Part shown: one piece after another, positions 44,503 through 57,049 of the stretch
Layout of the letters: each line of letters starts with the position of its first letter
Position numbering within the stretch: the first letter of the stretch is position 1
Source: Sclerotinia nivalis
Lineage: Eukaryota > Ascomycota > Leotiomycetes > Helotiales > Sclerotiniaceae
Assembly: GCA_029531795.1 (NCBI GenBank)
Contig: JAPEIS010000018.1
Coordinates: 558,001-622,000, forward strand
Direction of reading: 5' to 3'
Length of the DNA: 64,000 nucleotides
Notes under the pieces: generated by a model
Told to the model about the DNA's origin: nothing
What the model saw: only the letters and a program-made list of their open reading frames with translations
Databases searched by the model: none
Made by a program: the position numbers and the translations under genes

Positions 44503-46140
44503 TCAGAAGCGCGGGTGCCCAGTAATCCAGGGGTGTTCAAGACACTGCTCGACTGTCCATCTTTCGTTAAAGTCGAATTTCAGCATCCCCATGATTAAAT
44601 CTTCCGCCTCTCGGCTCACCTTCGGTATCTTCCCTGACGGTGCGTCCATGAATCTATACTCTTTGATCCTCTGCTTTACTCTTTTAATTCCTCTTTGGCC
44701 ATCCTCCTCATCACCACTAAAGGGGGGGTACCCTTTCAAGCACTCAAACAGGAGCACCCCTGCCGCCCAGATATCGACTTCAAGTCCTATACCAATGATC
44801 TTGGCGTCCCTTGTGAAGCACTCCGGTGCATTATCTAAGCAAATTAGCAAGTTTTCTCACAGTAACACTGGAATCCTAATCGGAGATCAACAAATGCAAA
44901 AGTACGCGATGAGATGAACAGCAAGGTTTTCGTTGTGTCGCGCTTCATTCCAACAAATATCGAATCAACTCGGAAAACTTGCATTCATCAATATCACCAA
45001 TATATTCTTGAATATTTGCATTTCTCCAAATATCACGAAATTTCAAATGTGGACCGTAGCGCAAACTGTTGAACACCATGGGACGGAGCGAGAACCTACA
45101 AGGAAGAGTTCCTTTTCTATAATACGATTAGCAAAATCTTCTAAATACCTCACATAGTACCTCATACGCACCCAGTAAACTTGTAAATCCTCTGGCCTGG
45201 TTTCAACTTTTGTGAAAAGCCGAAATCTGTGAGCTTCATACGCCTTTCAGGGTCGCACCCGAGGAGTATGTTTTCTAGTTTTATGTCGCGGTGGACGATG
45301 TTTTGAGACTTCTGTTAATGATCTTAGCAACTGCCATTATCTTCATTTTGAGGATATATAATCTCTTGTTCGGAATTGGTACCTACCAAATATTGAAGCC
45401 CGAGTAGGACATCCTTGAAGTACGCCTTCATAGGGGCTTCTTCGATGTACCATTTGTTATTAGCACCCAATATGTCGAGCATACTCTTCTCTCCCAACTC
45501 CATAACCATTCTACCACCCTCATTCTCTTCCGTTTGACCCTTGTAAAAGTCATACACCCGAACAATCGATGGGTGATTCAAATGTCGTTGCAATTCCCAC
45601 TCATGCTGCAACGACTCCATTGGATTTATCTTTTCTATCTTGACAGCGAACTTCTTTTTCGTGGTTATCTCTTCAATGGAGCAGACCATTCCATAGGTGC
45701 CTTCGCTGAGAGTTTCACACGTTGCGTATTTCTTGTAGAAGAGTTTCGAACACAAAACAACGCCAGAATCGGAGCTACAGGAAAAGGGGTGAAGTACACT
45801 CTTTTCGGGAGGACTACAGAGGCTTTGACCAGATAAGTCTCGTCTTTTGGAGCCCAAGTGCGAAGTCTCCAAGCCAGCAAATTTAAACGAAAGTGAAGTA
45901 GCGGCTATAATGTCGAGGAGTCAGTGAGTTTATTCCAGATCTGAGAAAGGGAAGTAAATTATCAAAGTTGTACAAGGAAGTGGATGATATGCATAAAATT
46001 CAATCAATGACGTAAACCGGAATGTGAGGGGATGTGATATTAACGAACGGATTAGGCTTACCACTGGTTCCCATTGAAACAGGTGTTGTAGTAGGTATAG
46101 AGGAGCTTTGAGAACTCATTGCTTGTTGTGCAAAAGTCAT
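44503..46140 (-). CDS. Serine/threonine protein kinase, activation-loop junction unresolved
   Basis: Exons seen: 46140-46062 (MTFAQQAMSSQSS), 45904-45387, 45311-45172 and 44834-44503. The first three splice in phase. Kinase subdomains in order: Gly loop LSEGTYGMVCSIEE (the first Gly position fits GxG), VAIK-type Lys in KKFAVKIEKI, catalytic loop KSQNIVHRDIKLENILL, DFG in LTDFGFSQKLKPGQRI, APE in DNAPECFTRD, then GLEVDIWAAGVLLFECLKG and the subdomain XI segment ERWTVEQCLEHPWI. Exon 3 ends with two spare bases (donor GTGCGT) while the last exon needs one, so joining them directly breaks the frame. Either a small exon of 3n+2 nt lies in 45171-44835 or the gene is damaged. It resembles CAMK-like kinases. 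Target unknown. Confidence 0.68.
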
Positions 46141-47979
46141 TTTTTGAATATCTTCGCTAGAAATTAGATTCGTAAGATTTAGGGCGGGGCTTAACAGGTC
46201 TTTTCGAAGATTTATATGTGCCGTATGTATCTGTTATGTCTGCGTGGTTGTGTATGATCCCGATATGTACTGAGATTTGTTGTAAAAATGTTAGGCAGAG
46301 AGTCTTCAGAGCTTCTACGATATGGACTTCAAGTCTTTTGCTTGATATTAATAAATGGTGCGTAGAGAGAACATGGCTATTAGTATGCTAAGGGCTTATA
46401 TTTGGGCTGCAACTAAGATTTTGACTAGTACAGACCAGGGCTAAAAAAATCCAAATGCCGTCATTTAAATCACAAATGTGCCTAATGATATACAAGCAGA
46501 GAAATTACAAGAAAAACAAGGGAAACTTTAGATTGTCCTCTCCATACGCCTCTTCCTGATTCAAGGTTAGTTTGTCGTCCATTAAAATAAAATTACAACT
46601 TAATCTTTTTATTCTATAGAAACGCAATGTTTCTATGGCTTCAGCGATCGTAATGACGCCTCAGCCCTAAGCGTGTATTAGGTGCCCCCCTAATTATTAG
46701 CGGACTAGTAAAAAGACGGAGCCATTTTCAAGGTTTCCCGTAATCAAAATATTTTCCTTTTTCGCTCTTAATATTTTTTGGTGGCATGCAATTATGCGGT
46801 TCAAATAGGAGAAGAGGCAACAAGAGAGGAAAGACCGGAGGTCTTTATATGATCCTCGACGCAAAAAGCATAAACAATTCACCAAGGGCATTCATTACCT
46901 GTGAAGCTCGCTCGAAAACCAGCATCGGTACTTTGCGGTAATCATGTCTTTGCGCGATTAATCAGAAAGGAAAAAGAATGGCAATTAGGGTTAAACGCCC
47001 CTAGCAGGAAAGTCTAACACATATTTGTAAATTTGGCTGCTAAGGAATCAAAATTTCAAACATGCAAGAGGCTCTATTTAGTTCTTTGTGTGTAACTAGA
47101 CTCACTACGAGAATTAGCGATAGAAATGTTAATTCATATAGGTCTCATGCATCCCATTTATTGCCATCTAACAACTGTTGAAAACTTTCTCTTTGGATTT
47201 ATTTTACAAGGAGAACATGAAGATGACGCTTCAAACATAACAAGGTGAATTGAATTTTGATAGTTTAGCCTAATAGTTGTAGCTGCTCTATGTAATGAGG
47301 AATGTAAATTAATTTTAGGTTGTTTATGTCACTCGATTGCCCGTTCTAATAGAGCACCGAACTCATGGGAAGTAAATATTCAGGGATAAAGGCAGCGGAG
47401 TAGGTGTGCAGTATATATAAAATTGAAAAGAAAACTATGAAACCAGAATTAGACTGATCTGTGAAAGATATGTATATATAAGAGCTGAAGATAGCGTTGG
47501 AAGCGGAGATGTCACAATATTTTCGTATTGTAGGACAACAAGTAATACACCACCAAATTTCCTGAAACATAAGACTCAATGACTGCCTCTCCTTCGATGA
47601 GAATTTCTGTCAACACAGAAATTAAGAAGTTTTCTGGTAGATTGTATGCAGTTCTTATACCTTGACTCAAAACAGATCATGTTAAGGATTCTTTTGGGAG
47701 TGGGTGATGTCGGCATGCAAAGAGCTACCCGCGGATTGGAAGATTCATCATTAGAATCGCGAATGATTTCGATGGATAATTGTTGCCATTTAGAATGGCA
47801 CAAGAGTAGATAAGAATCTGTATAGGCGTTTGGCACACTGGGGTACAATGGCTGAACGTTGACACTGTGTATGAGAATGTGCAAATTGTGAACCTGTATG
47901 AAATTCGAGGATGAAGGGAGGCCACAATGAGATTAACGGTTGATACACTAGTCTGATAGTGCTACTTTCGATGGCATGT
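46141..47979. other. Intergenic region of 1.8 kb
   Basis: No ORF is convincing. Minus-strand frames at 47346-47925 overlap each other in different frames and may include the 3' UTR of the gene ending at 47980. The GC content starts to fall here. Confidence 0.4.
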
Positions 47980-48822
47980 CTAAGTTTGAGAGTATGCCGG
48001 TGATATATCGGATTGATACATTCCGAGTCTACCAGTGTCTCGATGCAGGTCGCTTTTGAGATATGGGTACCCTCTGGGTCGACCATTAGCGGGCAACCTT
48101 CGCTCCCGAGAGCTCGTACTTGAGTTTGAAGATGCATAGGTGACGCGTTCTGAACTTTCAATTAGACTTGGGGACGTTCTGGCCTCTTCAACCTTTTTCT
48201 CTTCTACAACTGCCGTCATTAATGCAAGAATCGCTGGGTCGTTCGCAGAATCATGAAGCTTGACGGATAATACAGGAGTATTCTTTGAGGAGGTTTTTTG
48301 TGATTGATGTCCGAGGTAAGAAGAATTTGAAGATGTATTCCGTACCCAATTTGCCACTCTGGAATCCCGCTTTTCGTATTGCCGTGATGGAGGACAGTGA
48401 GTACGAATGGCTGTGACTGGAGTTGTACCAGAAGTTTGCACTCTAATCATCTCGGGCGAGATTCGTTCGTCAATACTATCCACCTTATCGTAATTTTTGA
48501 CTTGTGACAAGTTTGACATGCCAGGTATCAAAATCGGAGAGGGCCTGAAACTTTTGATTTGTCGCGAGTCCGGCTTCCACTCAGGAGAATTGTTACCTTC
48601 AGATCTCGTCGTCGTTGAATTGGTGCCAAGGTTGTTGTTGAATTCATGTTGTGAACCCATTCGAGATTTCGAGTGATGGGGAAGAGAGCCAAAAGTTGAG
48701 GTTCCTGCATTTACTCTATCATTCCGTCTTAAAGAGTGGTATAATACGACGGTGACTTCGGCTGGTTCCTCCCCAGGGTGAACGGGATCAAGTGTTTCAA
48801 GCCAAGCTGCGAGTATGTCCAT
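47980..48822 (-). CDS. Orphan, mostly disordered protein
   Basis: A single open frame of 280 residues from a true ATG at 48822. I do not recognise it. The first ~30 residues look folded (MDILAAWLETLDPVHPGEE, then AEVTVVLYHSLRR). The rest is Ser/Thr/Asn-rich and probably disordered, with a short helix-like stretch NDPAILALMTAVVEEKKVEE near residues 195-215 and a basic Arg patch after it. It is the last gene before the AT-rich transposon block. It may continue through unseen introns. Confidence 0.5.
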   Translation of the reverse strand: MDILAAWLETLDPVHPGEEPAEVTVVLYHSLRRNDRVNAGTSTFGSLPHHSKSRMGSQHEFNNNLGTNSTTTRSEGNNSPEWKPDSRQIKSFRPSPILIPGMSNLSQVKNYDKVDSIDERISPEMIRVQTSGTTPVTAIRTHCPPSRQYEKRDSRVANWVRNTSSNSSYLGHQSQKTSSKNTPVLSVKLHDSANDPAILALMTAVVEEKKVEEARTSPSLIESSERVTYASSNSSTSSRERRLPANGRPRGYPYLKSDLHRDTGRLGMYQSDISPAYSQT

Positions 48823-48829
48823 CTCCTGC

Positions 48830-48853
48830 TTGATTGATTGATTGATTGATTGA
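48830..48853 (+). repeat. (TTGA)6 repeat
   Basis: Six perfect TTGA units 8 nt upstream of the start codon of the minus-strand orphan gene, so within its leader. Confidence 0.95.
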
Positions 48854-49149
48854 ATTAACGTCTACATTGAGTCTAAGACTATCTAAGACAGCTAGAAGCT
48901 TTGTAGGCTTCTAATAAATAACAACTGGTGAAATGCTGGCCGTATTAGGCTGTAGCTAGTACAATTTGAAGAGATTGAGATAGCCTCAATCTATTAATTT
49001 TGAATGAGGAAAATGAAAACTAATCCTGAAGAATAAAACCTGTTTTACAAATACTTTTATATATAATAAAGAAAATAACAAATGAAATATAATATAATTC
49101 GAAATTAAAACGATTTATTCTGTATAGAGGGGTAAGTTGATCAAAATAA
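48854..49149. other. Transition into AT-rich block
   Basis: Composition shifts to strongly AT-rich over about 150 bp around 48.9-49.0 kb. Contains repeated TTGATCAA motifs near 49138-49166. No gene. Confidence 0.55.
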
Positions 49150-50462
49150 CTAAATTGATCAAATTGATCCAATTAATTATTTTCTTCTAGTTTATTTTTT
49201 TCTTTTTCGTTTTCTTGTTCTATATCTTCTTATATCCTAGCAAGATGTTATAGTTTGATAGCTATTTTTGTTGTTTCGATAAATTCGAGGGTTTTGATAA
49301 TTTCTATTTTGATATAAAGTAGATATTTTATAGAAAATCGTGAAGTAGGATTGTTTGTTTTGAGTATTCTTTTAGTTGATTTGTATAAAAAGTAATTGAA
49401 AAAAAAATGATCTGGGAATTCTTTCTTTTTATATTTATAATTATCATTTGATGAGATTCCGAATTGTTATAAATAGAATTTGAAGTATCCATAATCGATT
49501 TTAAATTGAAATAAAACATTAATAGAACTTCTTTTGATATTTTTTGGAATTTCGACTTTTGAATTAGTTTTTCAGGAGTATATTTTCGAATAAATTGATT
49601 TGAATGAATTAAAAAGGGATTTCTATTCTTTGGATTTCGTTCTTTTGATATTTATTCTTAATAAAGTAAAACTGGTTTCGTTTGATGATGATTTTTGTTT
49701 TGTAATTTCTTTTGCCAAAGTATTAGTTAATTCGTTTTCTTCAATAGAGGTATACTTTGGAATCCAATTAAGGAAGATTTCAGCTTTTTTTCTAAGGAGA
49801 GTTTTTATAATTTTGATTATTCTAATTTGGTATATCTGGTTAGAAGTATTAAAGGGTGTTTTCAATCGGTATAATCCAATTTGATTGTTTGAATAGATTT
49901 TGAATTTTTCGTTTAGTTGAACAATGGAATTAGTATATTCGATTGCTTTAATGACTTTAAGAAGTTCATTATTATAGATAAACTGATTCACTTCAATATT
50001 GATAATTTCTTGATATGAAATCTGATTATTCGATAGAATAACTGCAATCCCGATTCCAATTCCGATTCTATTCAAAGTGGATGAGGTATCAATATATATT
50101 GTAATGGTATTCTTATATTTATATTTGAATGTAAAATTATAAGTAATTGTAGTATTCTTTTTTACTAGTTTGCTAATATTGATTTTGTATAGAGTATCCC
50201 TTTTCCAAAAAGGGAAATGAAAATGATCGATTTTCTTTAGAATTAAAGGATCGATATCTTTTTCGATTAAATTTGTGATTTTTTTAAATTGAGTAGGTTT
50301 AGATAGTTTTCTTCGAAGGGTTATTATTGAATTCTGATTTCCTTTTTCAACAATCAATCTTTTGGAAATTAGATTAACAAAATGGGAAGGTAAGATTTTC
50401 AATAATTTGAAAGTATATTGTTTAATTCCAGTATTTAATTTGATTTCCGAAGGGCACAAAGT
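49150..50462 (-). mobile_element. Tad1-like LINE, 3' portion with RNase H domain
   Basis: Downstream part of a non-LTR retrotransposon on the minus strand. The open frame 50462-49623 contains an RNase HI domain: TIYIDTSSTLNRIGIGIGIA, NNELLKVIKAIEYTN, KIYSNNQIGLYRLKTP and NWIPKYTSIEENELTNTLAK. The region below 49623 is broken by stops but keeps YGYFKFYL and a Cys-to-Tyr version of the terminal zinc-finger typical of Tad elements (NYKYKKKEFPDHF). The end near 49150 is approximate. Continues at 57217-59343, interrupted by the inserted Ty3/gypsy element. Confidence 0.75.
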
Positions 50463-50625
50463 TGTTACGGGTTCATCTTCCTTTACCTGCATGTGATTAT
50501 GTATGCCTTAGGCATATATGCATACATTCACTTCTATATAGTCAGATCACCTTCTTGATCTTCTTTTTCTTTTTGTAGTACAACAATAGATCAAATTTAT
50601 ATATACCTTTTCTTTTATTGTGATA
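50463..50625 (+). repeat. Left LTR of the chromodomain element
   Basis: Begins TGTTACGGGTTCAT and ends TTGTGATA. Aligns without gaps to the right LTR with 26 differences, all transitions. Confidence 0.9.
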
Positions 50626-50899
50626 GTTTGTATTATTCTTTTAAAGGTTTCGTCATTTTACGAAGTGATTTGGTCTTGCCAAATCATTTGTAGGCTTTTG
50701 TGTTTGTTTTCGATTGCTTTCGTGCTGTTGTAATTCGTTTGCTTTTGTACAATCGCGTTTCTTATTTACTTTTGTGTAGTTTTTGATTCCTGATTGTTTT
50801 TATGCGATTGTATTTATTTGTAGGTTTTTGTATTTGTTTTTGATTGCTTTTGTGTAATCATAAATTCTTTATCGATTATTTGGTGTAATTGTAATTCTT

Positions 50900-52260
50900 T
50901 TTATAATGGCTTTCGGTTCTATATTTGTTGGTAGTACGATTTTTATTTCTATCGAAGAAATTCATATCAAAATCCAACGAATCTTTGGTTAATGGTTTAT
51001 TATTATACAAATCCTAGCAGAATTGGATACTCCAGTGATATCAAACCTTGTTGTTGGTTTTAACGAACAAATTGTTTATTTGAATTATGTTTTCTTTGTT
51101 ATCGAAGATTGTTTTATTATTTAAGCTATTCATATTGCTATTCAAACAAATAAGATCGAGGAATTCAAAGCGGAAAACGTCAAGCTTCTTTGTACTTTAG
51201 CTGGCAAACAAGTTTAGCTGGACGTTGGTGGTACTGTTACTAGTTAGAAATCGATCACTCTTTGTCAAACTCAGAAGGATCTGTTTGTTTTTAAAAACGA
51301 AAAATCTAATATTCTTGTTTGATAAGAGAACTATCAGTTTTGAAAGTTGGGTTTGCAATTCTATTGGATGGTTGACTTACAACTTTTTACCTCCAAACAA
51401 AAGAAGATTAGCTATGCTATTAGTCTTCTCGATAGTCAAGTGTGATAAGAGCGTATTACGGATATCACCAAATTCGTTGATGATCTTATTTGTTTTGATT
51501 CTGTTGTTTCGTTTTTGGTCAAATTGGACAAATTATATATCTTTGTGGATATCGAAAGGGAAGTTTTGTTCAAATTCGATAAGCTTTTTATAAATCCAAA
51601 GGAATCCTTTTCGGTTTTCTTTTTTATATTGTTTTATTTTGTTAATTCTTGTTACAAGTCTGATTACGAGATTGTTAATACAATAAAGTAAAAGATTACA
51701 GCTCTCTTTCGAACTTTAATTATTGGTGACTTTAATTCCTATATGGTTGACGATATTGATGATTAGTAAAAGAAATTCTTTATTTGGAGTCAGAATCTTC
51801 GTGATGTTGAATATTATAACAAAAATTCTGGTAAAGCATCTATTGTTGACGGTAATCTTATGGATCTTGATACAATGAAACAAAAGGGACAATAGAAAAA
51901 GGATTTGCAAAATAAAAAAAAGAAGTTTAATCCTATAATTTCTTACAATTGTTGTAATAGGATCGACCATCTTCAGATTGATTGTTATACTATTTATGAT
52001 ATCAATGGTAATCTTCTTTTTGGCAAATAAGCTTTCGTTAATATCTTTTCCAATTGCAATACTGTTGTTTCAACTAATCCGGCCTTCGATCAATATGCTG
52101 CCGTTCCGGCTTTTCGAGGTGTCAATAGGTTTAATAATAATTGTAATGGATTTCGAGGAGGATATATTGGTAATTGGGTATAAAGTTAACAGTATTTGAA
52201 TCAGGTATAATGGTAAGGCCATATCGAGCTAGAGGAGGTTGTCTCTATATCTAGTTCAAT
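50900..52260 (+). pseudogene. gag remnant with degraded zinc knuckle
   Basis: Frame fragments with many stops. The best landmark is at 51944-51985: YNCCNRIDHLQIDC, a CX2CX4HX4C knuckle in which the first Cys position reads Tyr (TAC, one G-to-A change from TGC). Confidence 0.6.
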
Positions 52261-52365
52261 CAAGGAAAGTTCTGAATAGGGAAAAGATTAACTTCTATGA
52301 AAAATCGTTTATAGAGGAATACTAAGGGCAAGAAGGTAAATCGAGGAATAGATAGAGATAAGTTA

Positions 52366-52692
52366 TTGCAGCTCAATTTTATAAATAGCAAATCTTTATT
52401 TGTTAAAACCATTATGTTTTTTGTGTATGAAAATCCCTTTACTGTTACAAATCTCATTGATAATGAATGCTCTAGAGAAGCTTTTGTTGATCGTTCTTTT
52501 GCTTCCAAATACAATATTGAAATACAATTTTTACCTCATTCTCGTGAACTCCGATTTGTCGATGGAAAAGTCGCCGATAGAATTACAGAATATTTTGTGA
52601 TAGAAATCGTTATGGGGGATTATTATGAGTATTGGTTTTTTTATATCATCCAGTTTTTATTAGAAACGTTGTTAATCTTTGGTTTATTATAG
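52366..52692 (+). pseudogene. Retropepsin (protease) remnant
   Basis: TNLIDNECSREAFVDRSFAS corresponds to the Ty3/gypsy protease start, where the active DSG/DTG should be; it reads DNE. The following SRELRFVDGKVADR fits the family. Confidence 0.7.
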
Positions 52693-53526
52693 TTATAGTA
52701 TTACAATCTTATTATCAATTGAATGAAGATGAGTTTAATATTCTCTTCAAATTATTATACTTTCAATTGTTTGGCGTGTTATGATTCAGAGTCAGTTATT
52801 GCATCAACGATTTTATCTCTGATTAAGGAACAAAAAAATCTAGTAAAAGTTACTTTACAATAAATCATTGATGTTATCGAATTTTTAAATAAATTCCTTA
52901 TCGATTTTGATATAAAAATTAAATGTACAGTTTATAAATATCACTCTTTATATATCGAGGATTGTCTAAAGGACGATATCGATTGTTTATCTATTCAAAC
53001 GTTTTCTACTTTTAAAAGAACTTCTTATAAAAAACCTTTTATTGAAGAGATATTAGATGAAGGTTATATATTACAATCTGACGATTCTTCTATTGATTTC
53101 GAATTTCAGTAGGGTTTGATGTTTGGTATGAATCATTATCGAACAAAGTGTTGTGGAGAATCAAATAATCAAGTATAGATGATTCCCAATTGTTTGTGTT
53201 CAAAATTGATCTTAAAGATTGCAGGTCGGTGTTGGTTTATTCACAATTCAAAAAATCGTTTACCCCCGTTTTCTGTTGGGGAATTTTCTATATTTATTTA
53301 TAAAGATACAAGTTCAAATATGGATGATATTTGTTGGTTGTAAGTTTTTAGTTTTGTTTCGTTTTGTCAACAAGATAACATTCGGGTTATTCGATTGATA
53401 TGGGATGAATTGGATACCGTATAGAAAACTGTTGAGCAAAATCATTTGCGATAGATTATATTGTCCTCGACATTCATAGAAAGGAATTTTCGATTGATTT
53501 TATAAGGGTAAGGTAATATAATAGAG

Positions 53527-54480
53527 ATGCTTTTTAGAATTCTATTGCAATTTTATGATTTTATATACGATTGTTATAAACCGTTTTATTTGCGAAAGGT
53601 CTTTAAAACTGATGTCGACAAATTTTTAATTGGCAAATTTCCTTTTAGTGATGATCAAATACGACAAAGGTTTTTTATATGGTTACAAGACAAACTTTCT
53701 GTTTTTCTTCTATGTTATGCAGATAAATTACCGCCTTGTCGAATCTGGGATCACAAAATTGAATTGATATTTGGTAAAGAGTTACCTTATTTCAAAAATT
53801 GCTCTTTATTGTTAATGGAGTTAGTAGTGGTGTGTAAATGGTTTGATAATAATCTTTCCAAGGGGTTCATTCGGGAATCGAGATTGCGGTGCGCTTCTCT
53901 TTTGTTATTGGCTACCAAACCGGGAGGGGGGGTCTGTATTTGTCAAGATTATCGAGGATTAAATAATGTTATTATAAAGAATCGTTATCCATTATCTATC
54001 GTTTGCGAAACACTGGATGCTTTTTGCAATACAAAAATTTATATCAAACTTGATATCATTGCAGTGTTCAACAAATTGCGAATCGTTGAAGGGGATAAAT
54101 AGAAAACTGTATTCATTATTCGTTTTGGTCTTTTTGAATTTTTGGTTATGCCTTTTGGTCTTTGCAATACATTTGTATCGTTTCAACATTATATCAATCA
54201 TATACTTTTCAATGAGTTGGATAAATATTGTATTGTATATCTCGATGATGTTCTAATCTACTCCGATAATCTTGTAGAGTATAAAGAGTATATCCGCCAA
54301 GTAGTTCAAAAGTTAATGGATGTTGGATTACAGATTGATATTAACAAATGTGAATTCGAAACTATGAAGACAAAGTATTTGGGTTTTATTATTACAATCG
54401 AAGGTATCGAAATAGATTAAGAAAAGGTTATGGTTATTACATTTTGGGAATTGCTTTTATGTGTTAAAGATTTACAACGA
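53527..54480 (+). pseudogene. Reverse transcriptase remnant
   Basis: Blocks: VCICQDYRGLNNVIIKNRYP, YIKLDIIAVFNKLRI, LVMPFGLCNTFVSFQHYIN, and the catalytic box YLDD at 54238-54249 (YLDDVLIYSDN), still intact. Stop codons at 54103 and 54418 interrupt the frame; a C-to-T change of CAG/CAA fits both. Confidence 0.85.
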
Positions 54481-54639
54481 TTTTTCGATTTCGTTAATTT
54501 CTATTGATATTTTATAAAAGGTTTTTCAAAGATTTGTTGTTCTCTTAATGATCTCTTGTGGAAGAATATTATATGGGATTGGATTGCAGATCATACAAAA
54601 ACTTTTGATACTTTAAAAAGAGTTTTTACAATGGTGTTG

Positions 54640-55110
54640 GTTTTGGTATACTTTGATTACAGGCAGAAAACTGTTTTGGAAATCGATACTTCCAATTGAA
54701 CTTCAAAAGGAATTCTTTTGCAATACGATGATGATAATGTTTTGTGTTCAGTTGTTTACTTTTCATCTAAGTATATAGTAGCGGAATGCAATTATGAGAT
54801 TTATGATAAAGAACTATTCGTTATTATCAAGGCAATGGAAGAATGGTGTTTAGAGTTTTAAGGTTTACAAAAGAAATTCGAGATTCTCATTGATTATAAA
54901 AACCTCGAATATTTTATAACTATAAAAGTTTTCAATCAATGGCAAGTGTGATGGTTTAAATTTCTATTTCAATATAATTTCTGTATAGTTTATCGATTAG
55001 GAAATAAAGCTATTCGATCAGATGTACTAAGTAGAAAACACGAAGATCAATTGTATCGTTCTGATCCAAACGATGAGTGTTTAAAGAATCGAGAATGTGT
55101 TGTTCTTCTT
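54640..55110 (+). pseudogene. RNase H remnant
   Basis: Reads TVLEIDTSN, a stop, then [32 protein letters not shown] and [11 protein letters not shown], the Ty3/gypsy RNase H pattern. Confidence 0.75.
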
Positions 55111-55429
55111 TAGGGTTGTTTTAACAATGATTTTTATAAGGATTTGATTGGGTATATCAATTTGGCATTAGTGGAGATAATAGTATCATTTTATGATTAA
55201 TCAATTGATGCTTTAATCGATGCAGTGTATACTAGGTCTGATATCGCAGATCAATTTATCTTTGTTCTTAACGATTTATCGGTGACTAAATGATCAAAAG
55301 AGTATTGTAAAAACCTTCGGATTGTTATACAAGATTGTTTGGTTCAAAATAATAGAATTTATTATTGGGATAAAATTTGGGTTCCATTAGACGATGAGTT
55401 CAAATTCTAAATTATCTATCGAATTTATT

Positions 55430-56340
55430 TTTCTGGTTTTGCCGGCCATCCTAATCGAATTAAAACGATCGATCTTGTTTCTCGTATATATTGGTGGTCT
55501 AATATGTATTTGGAGATTGCGTTTTATGTGAAGGTTTGCAAACTTTGTACTTGTACCAAATCGTTCAAATCGGTGTTTCCCGGATTTTTGAAATTGCTGT
55601 CTGTTCTTTTTCGTGTGTAGTTTGATATCTCAATTGACTATATTATATTGTTTCCGGATTGTATTTGTTATAATTCTATTTATAAATATATCTTGGTGGT
55701 AGTTTGCAGGCTAACCAAAATGAAACATTTTATTGGTATATATACGCTAACGATAGAGGAGCTAATCGATACTTTTATCAGCTGTGTTTATACACTTTAT
55801 GAACTTCTGGATAATATCATTTCCGATCGGGGAATGCAGTTCGTATCAGGATTCTGGTTACAACTCTCGGAGCGGTTGGGAGTTACCTTAAAACATTCTT
55901 TAGTTTTTCATTTTCAAATAGATGGTCAGATTGAGCGTATTAATTCGATTCTGGAGCAGTATTTACAAGCTTTTGTTAATTATTATCAAGACGATTAATT
56001 GGATTGGCTATCCTTAATCGAATTTGTATTCAATAATTTGGTTTCTGAAACAATTGGTTGCTTGCTTTTTTTCGCCAATTATGGTTTTAATTTATATCTA
56101 AACATTGAGTCTAGTAAATTTTGTTTATTGGATATGACTCTAACACAAAAACGGGAATTCTTTAAAAGTAATAGGACCGTAGATTGTATGGAATGTATCT
56201 TGGAGCAACTTTGTATTTTTGTATAGCAAGCAATTGTTATTTATGAGGATTATGTTAATTGTCATTGTTCTGATTTATTTCGTTATACGGTTGGTCAGAA
56301 AGTCTTTGTTAATATCAAAAATATGAAGACTTTGTACAAA
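55430..56340 (+). pseudogene. Integrase remnant
   Basis: Zinc-binding part FAGHPNRIKTIDLVSRIYWW with KVCKLCTCTKS. The core reads LVVVCRLTKMKHF (first catalytic Asp now Cys), IISDRGMQFVSGFW (second Asp kept) and DGQIERINSILEQYL (Glu kept). Stops at 55618 and 55996. Confidence 0.82.
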
Positions 56341-56415
56341 GCAAAAAAGCTAGATGATAAATAGATCGGTGTTTACGAGATTATCAAAGTTTATTCTTGT
56401 ATTTGTTTTATTCAA

Positions 56416-56799
56416 TTGTTTGAGAATGTTAAAATCTTTTTTGTTTTTTATTATTTTTTTTTACTTTCAGCTTATACTAATCCTTACTTTTCGGTTCAAG
56501 CAACGATTAACGAGTCAGAATCCTTGACTACATGGGACAGAATTTTGGAGCGGGATGACGATGAGGATGAGTTTGTTCAGAAATGGATATTTGAAGGAGT
56601 TCTAGATAATCATGATGAGGATGGTTATCATTATTTGGTCAAATGGAGATACTACGTACCAACTTGGCAATTAGCTAATGATTTAAAGGGTAACGAGAAG
56701 GTTTTTATCGAATATCATCGTTTTCATTTAGAGAAGCCAGGGCCGTCAGTTTGGGTTCTAAAGTATCCCGATGTTATTATATTGCAATCGGAATTATAG
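56416..56799 (+). pseudogene. Chromodomain at the integrase C-terminus
   Basis: FVQKWIFEGVLDNHDEDGYH, YLVKWRYYVPTWQLANDL and FIEYHRFHLEKPGPS match a chromodomain, which places the element among chromodomain-bearing Ty3/gypsy elements. Such domains bind modified histones and steer insertion to heterochromatin. Confidence 0.85.
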
Positions 56800-57049
56800 A
56801 ATTTGCAATCGGAGTTATATAGTGCGATTGTTACATCTATTTTACGAAGATCCATTCGTATCAAGATTGTTCGTTTCGTTTAAAGGTATATTATGTGTTA
56901 TAGTAATAAGGGATATAATATTATTGGGGGATATTATATGTTTTTTGTTTAGGGATTTAATTGAGGAAAGAGATCTGTATTTTTTCTTTATTTTTCTTTA
57001 TTTTTTAATACTCATTTGGGGTCAAATGGTTTTCTTGAGGAGGGGGTAC

